A stretch of 6,106 nt of DNA, taken from assembly GCA_947383645.1 (NCBI GenBank), contig CANDEH010000124.1, positions 1 to 6,106 on the forward strand. Direction: 5' to 3'. This DNA comes from an uncultured Clostridia bacterium (GTDB lineage: Bacteria > Bacillota > Clostridia > Oscillospirales > Oscillospiraceae). The notes below the pieces were generated by a model. That model worked only from the letters and a program-made list of their open reading frames with translations. It had not been told where the DNA came from and searched no databases. This document shows positions 3,748 to 6,106 of this stretch, one piece after another (the first letter of the stretch is position 1; the number at the start of each line of letters is the position of its first letter). A program made the position numbers and the translations under genes.

Positions 3748-4665
3748 AACCGTAGCGCTTGCTACGCGAAAAATACGAGCGATAAGGTACGCCGTGTCAT
3801 GCAGAGCCGTGGCAACGCCGGGATATGGCTTACCACCAATCCATCCTGCGGCTACACGAAGGCCCGGAGGATAAGAGCCGGTGGATCGTGGACGATCTGG
3901 CGGCAGCAATCGTCAGGCGGATATTCCAGATGTGCGTCAGCGGCCTGGGGCCTACCCAAATCGCAAAAAAGCTCAAAGCGGAACAGGCGCGCTGAGCAAA
4001 TATCGGCGTAGTATCGGAAATGAAATGCGGCTACGGCACAGAGCGGCCATACAACTGGTATTCCCATACGGTGGCGGAGATTTTAGATCGGCAGGAGTAT
4101 GTGGAATTCCGTTCTTTTAGACAGTCCTTTATGCAGAAGAAACGACTGAGAAGCCCCAGGAGAAATGGAAAGTGTTACTCGACAGTCACCCTGCTATCAT
4201 TGACCGGAAGCCTTTGCCGCCGTTCAAAACCTCCGCCGGCACCGCCGCAGGGCCGCGAGAACGGGCATTGTGAGCATGTTTTCCGGGCTTCCCTACTGTG
4301 CCGACTATGGCAGTAAGCTGGGTTGCAGCGCCACCGACAACTACAAGCGGGAGCAGGTGTTTTTCTTCTGTCCTGCCTATCGCAGCAATTCCGATGTGTG
4401 TTCCGCTCACTTCATCCGGGAGATTGTCCACGAGTTCATTGACAAAATCGTGGTCTCCAAGCCTGAAAAGCTGAACGGCATGCGGCACCAGCGGGTGGAC
4501 ATCCATTACAACACCATTGGCCTGTGGGCTGCGCCGGAGCCGGAAACGCTGGAACGGGAATATCTGACCTGCTATAACTCCATGCAGAAGCGCAAAAAGA
4601 CGGCGCAGCAACCGCTACGCCGCCTCAGCTTGTCAAAAAACCCGCCTGGTTTTTTGACAAGCTGA
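3748..4665 (+). pseudogene. Decayed large serine recombinase, catalytic domain missing
   Basis: This is a remnant of a TnpX/CTn-type large serine recombinase, a site-specific integrase of mobile elements. Homology appears sharply near 3760 with CYAKNTSDKVRRVMQSRGNA and LTTNPSCGYTK. It shifts frame near 3861 to PEDKSRWIVDDLAAAIVRRI and GLGPTQIAKKLKAEQ, then meets a TGA at 3993-3995. It resumes with ERPYNWYSHTVAEILDRQEY and shifts again near 4145 (TEKPQEKWKVLLDSHPAIID). A last shift near 4210 leads to AFAAVQNLRR, MFSGLPYCADYGSKLGC and DVCSAHFIREIVHEFIDKIV. The parts match the recombinase domain, the zinc ribbon and the DUF4368-type C-terminus. The N-terminal resolvase domain with its catalytic Ser is absent. 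The segment between the zinc ribbon and C-terminal HEFIDKIVV is deleted. The second Cys of the first CxxC is Tyr. The final frame ends in a TGA (4663-4665) inside a hairpin that interrupts the gene's end. It cannot be functional. Confidence 0.9.
4598..4622 (+). repeat. 25-bp direct repeat, left copy
   Basis: Identical at all 25 positions to 4800-4824; it begins AGACGGCGCAGC and ends CGCTACGCCG. It lies in the last readable codons of the recombinase remnant (KTAQQPLRR). The offset to the second copy is 202 bases. Identity this perfect beside a decayed gene suggests a recent duplication. Confidence 0.85.
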
Positions 4666-4667
4666 GG
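4623..4667. terminator. 20-bp perfect hairpin, possible bidirectional terminator
   Basis: The stem pairs 4623-4642 (CCTCAGCTTGTCAAAAAACC) with 4648-4667 around a five-base CGCCT loop. A6 and T6 tracts in the arms mean either strand could make a U-run beside a stem. It lies between the + strand recombinase remnant and ftsH on the minus strand. Termination is an inference; it may instead be one end of the repeat element at 4623-4799. Confidence 0.5.
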
Positions 4668-4799
4668 CAAATTGGGGCCAATGGCCCCAATTTGTCGCCT
4701 TCGGGCGGGTGATTTGACGCGAAAGGAACCCCTCTTGGGTTCCTTTCACACTATCCTCCTTACCGCCAACGATGCTCTGCCGTCTTTTTTGACAGGCAG
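4623..4799. mobile_element. Hairpin-cluster element between direct repeats (MITE-like)
   Basis: The 177 bases between the two 25-bp direct repeats are mostly perfect stems. These are the 20-bp stem at 4623-4667, a 13-bp palindrome at 4668-4680/4682-4694 (CAAATTGGGGCCA arms), and CGCC-TTCG-GGCG at 4696-4707. An 11-bp stem lies at 4721-4731/4737-4747 (GAAAGGAACCC arms), and CTCTGCC/GGCAGAG at 4775-4781/4795-4801. The ends are related as inverted repeats: CTCAGCTTGTCAAAAAA (4624-4640) against the complement of TTTTTTGACAGGCAGAG (4785-4801), 15 of 17. It has no coding capacity. Terminal inverted repeats plus flanking duplication resemble a MITE, but 25 bp is long for a target duplication. A structured RNA or a duplication scar are alternatives. 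Confidence 0.55.
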
Positions 4800-4824
4800 A
4801 GACGGCGCAGCAACCGCTACGCCG
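4800..4824 (+). repeat. 25-bp direct repeat, right copy
   Basis: Exact second copy of 4598-4622. This copy is followed by TC, which allows GACGGCG (4801-4807) to pair with CGCCGTC (4820-4826). The left copy is followed by CC and lacks the last pairs. After this copy no recognisable recombinase sequence continues. Confidence 0.85.
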
Positions 4825-4942
4825 TCCTAATCGAATGATTTTCACTTACGGGCACCGCCCCGGGGCAACTTCCCTATGGGAGCTGCGCAGACTGCGCCGT
4901 TCCGTTTTCAGCTACGTCTCGTCCCGCCGGGAGTACTTGCCT

Positions 4943-6106
4943 TCATATATCCTCCCTCTGCGGCGCGTCCTCTTCCGCCGGGACATCCTCCTCTGACGGA
5001 ACGTCCTGCGCCGGAGAGCTCTCCACCGGCCCTTCCGCCGTGGGCATAGTCACCGGTTCGCTGACCATGTGGATGGACTTTGCCGGGGGTTCGTCGCCCT
5101 CAGGCAGCTTGGGCTGGGCGGGATTGAGGCCATAGTACTCCACCTGCTCCGGGTCCTTGCCGTCCAGGATCGCCATCATCTCCTGGCCGGTAATGGTCTC
5201 CTTCTTCAGCAGGTAGGACGCCACCGCGTCCAGCATCTCCCGGTTGTCGATCAGAAGCTGCCTGGCCTCCTGGTGGCACTGCCGGATGATCTGGGCCACC
5301 GCCCGGTCGGCGGCGGCGTAGGTCTCCTGGGCGCAGTTCATGGAGTAGGTGCCGTCCAGATACTGCCCGTTCACCGTGCCCAGGGCCATCATGTCAAACT
5401 CCTCGTACATGCCGAACCGGGCCACTAAATTCCTGGCCAGCTCCGTGGCCCGCTCGATGTCGTTGGCCGCGCCGGAGGTCTGGGTGTCGCAGACCACCTC
5501 CTCGGCGCTGCGGCCGGCCAAAAGGGTGCGGATCTCCGAGAGGATGTCCTCCTTGCTCATGAGGAACTTCTCCTCCTCCGGAAGGTTCAGGGTGTAGCCC
5601 AGAGCCCCCTGGGTGTGGGGGACGATGGTGATCTTGGTCACCGGCTGGGCGTTCTTCTGCCGGGCGGCCACCAGGGCGTGTCCCACCTCGTGGTAGGCGA
5701 TAATCCGCTTCTCCTTCTCGGTGATGACGGTGCCCTTCTTCTCCGCGCCGGCGATGACCACCTCGAAGGACACCAGCAGGTCCTCCTGGTTCACCGCCAG
5801 GCGGTTGTGACGCACGGCACGGAGGGCGGCCTCGTTGACCATGTTGGCCAGATCCGCCCCCACGCAGCCGGCGGTGGCCTGGGCGATCTTGTCTAAGTTC
5901 ACATCCTCGGAGAGCTTGATCTTCCGGGTGTGGACCTCCAGGGTCTTGAGCCGGCCGGCCAGATTGGGCCGGTCCACGGTGATCCGCCTGTCGAAGCGGC
6001 CCGGGCGCAGCAGCGCCTTGTCCAGCACCTCCGGGCGGTTGGTGGCGGCCAGGACGATGATGCCCTTGCTGGGGTCGAAGCCGTCCATCTCCGCCAGGAG
6101 CTGGTT
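4943..6106 (-). CDS. ftsH: FtsH, ATP-dependent zinc metalloprotease (C-terminal 387 residues)
   Basis: Incomplete: the frame is open through the right edge and begins NQLLAEMDGF, so the N-terminal membrane part and Walker A/B region lie outside. FtsH is a membrane-anchored AAA+ protease that extracts and degrades membrane and short-lived regulatory proteins. Visible in order are the second region of homology with arginine fingers (ATNRPEVLDKALLRPGRFDR), the AAA lid (CVGADLANMVNEAALRAVRH), the zinc site HEVGH (visible residues 139-143), and the M41 stretch TKITIVPHTQGALGYTLNLP. GRSAEEVV follows, then TSGAANDIERATELARNLVA, whose Asp (visible residue 216) corresponds to the third zinc ligand. 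The last 60 or so residues are a proline- and acid-rich, probably disordered tail (VPSEEDVPAEEDAP). The stop is TGA at 4943-4945. No clear terminator follows directly; the hairpin cluster 120-320 bases downstream may serve. All catalytic residues in view are intact. Confidence 0.97.
   Translation of the reverse strand, partial: NQLLAEMDGFDPSKGIIVLAATNRPEVLDKALLRPGRFDRRITVDRPNLAGRLKTLEVHTRKIKLSEDVNLDKIAQATAGCVGADLANMVNEAALRAVRHNRLAVNQEDLLVSFEVVIAGAEKKGTVITEKEKRIIAYHEVGHALVAARQKNAQPVTKITIVPHTQGALGYTLNLPEEEKFLMSKEDILSEIRTLLAGRSAEEVVCDTQTSGAANDIERATELARNLVARFGMYEEFDMMALGTVNGQYLDGTYSMNCAQETYAAADRAVAQIIRQCHQEARQLLIDNREMLDAVASYLLKKETITGQEMMAILDGKDPEQVEYYGLNPAQPKLPEGDEPPAKSIHMVSEPVTMPTAEGPVESSPAQDVPSEEDVPAEEDAPQREDI

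Noticed and set aside
4186..4611. Minus-strand 141-codon frame within the recombinase remnant
   Set aside because: It is antisense to recognisable recombinase codons and shows no family features.
4270..4665. Separate gene starting at GTG 4270
   Set aside because: The sequence is the zinc-ribbon and C-terminal part of the recombinase remnant. The GTG is an internal valine codon in continuous homology and has no ribosome site.
3430..4700. tRNA attachment-site duplication (att) from element integration
   Set aside because: I looked for a repeat of the tRNA-Ser(GCT) 3' end downstream and found none. Large serine recombinases also do not usually target tRNA 3' ends.
4598..4824. CRISPR array
   Set aside because: Only two copies of the 25-bp repeat exist, 202 bases apart, and the material between is palindromic, not a spacer.
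4846..4942. Terminator directly after ftsH
   Set aside because: Small inverted repeats occur (GCCCCGGGGC, TGCGCAGACTGCGC), but none is followed by a T-run on the minus strand, so no terminator is called here.
5069..5896. Several plus-strand frames inside ftsH
   Set aside because: They are complements of conserved FtsH motifs, rich in G, L, V and H as expected for shadows.

Overview
The window looks like chromosomal DNA from a GC-rich low-GC-lineage Firmicute of the class Clostridia. Oscillospiraceae-type gut relatives are the best guess, from overall style rather than any decisive marker. The grounds are a Gram-positive LexA with a B. subtilis-type operator at its own promoter, strong AGGAGG ribosome sites, near-consensus sigma-A promoters, tRNA genes with encoded CCA, and GC-rich housekeeping genes separated by hairpin-rich spacers.

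Left third (1-1218): the 3' end of a GyrI/effector-binding-domain gene (+), a stem-loop/T-run segment, and a complete second GyrI-like gene (+, 379-1008). A spacer of about 200 bp follows that is almost entirely perfect hairpins. It holds two copies of a GGGGGAATC(C/T)AAAGGGGGG unit and a probable lexA terminator.

Centre (1216-2795): lexA (-) and secG (+) are transcribed divergently from a shared 217-bp region. Both promoters are legible, and a LexA-box-like site overlaps the lexA -35, implying autorepression. secG ends in a strong intrinsic terminator and is followed by a DUF6194-like gene (+).

Accessory patch (2796-4842): this begins with the 3' remnant of an IS5-type DDE transposase. Next come two tandem serine tRNAs (anticodons TGA and GCT) with their own promoter and a 15-bp-stem terminator. 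A stretch with no confident gene follows, then a heavily decayed large serine recombinase that has lost its catalytic domain and carries frameshifts, a nonsense codon and an internal deletion. The patch ends in a 177-bp cluster of stacked perfect hairpins between two identical 25-bp direct repeats. It reads as a tRNA-adjacent site hit repeatedly by mobile elements.

Right end (4943-6106): the C-terminal 387 residues of the membrane AAA+ zinc protease FtsH (-), running off the window edge.

The housekeeping genes concern DNA-damage response (lexA), protein export (secG), decoding (tRNA-Ser) and membrane protein quality control (ftsH). Nothing seen ties them into one pathway. I found no convincing new multi-gene system. 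The least explained structures are the hairpin cluster at 4598-4826 and the hairpin mosaic at 1028-1218.
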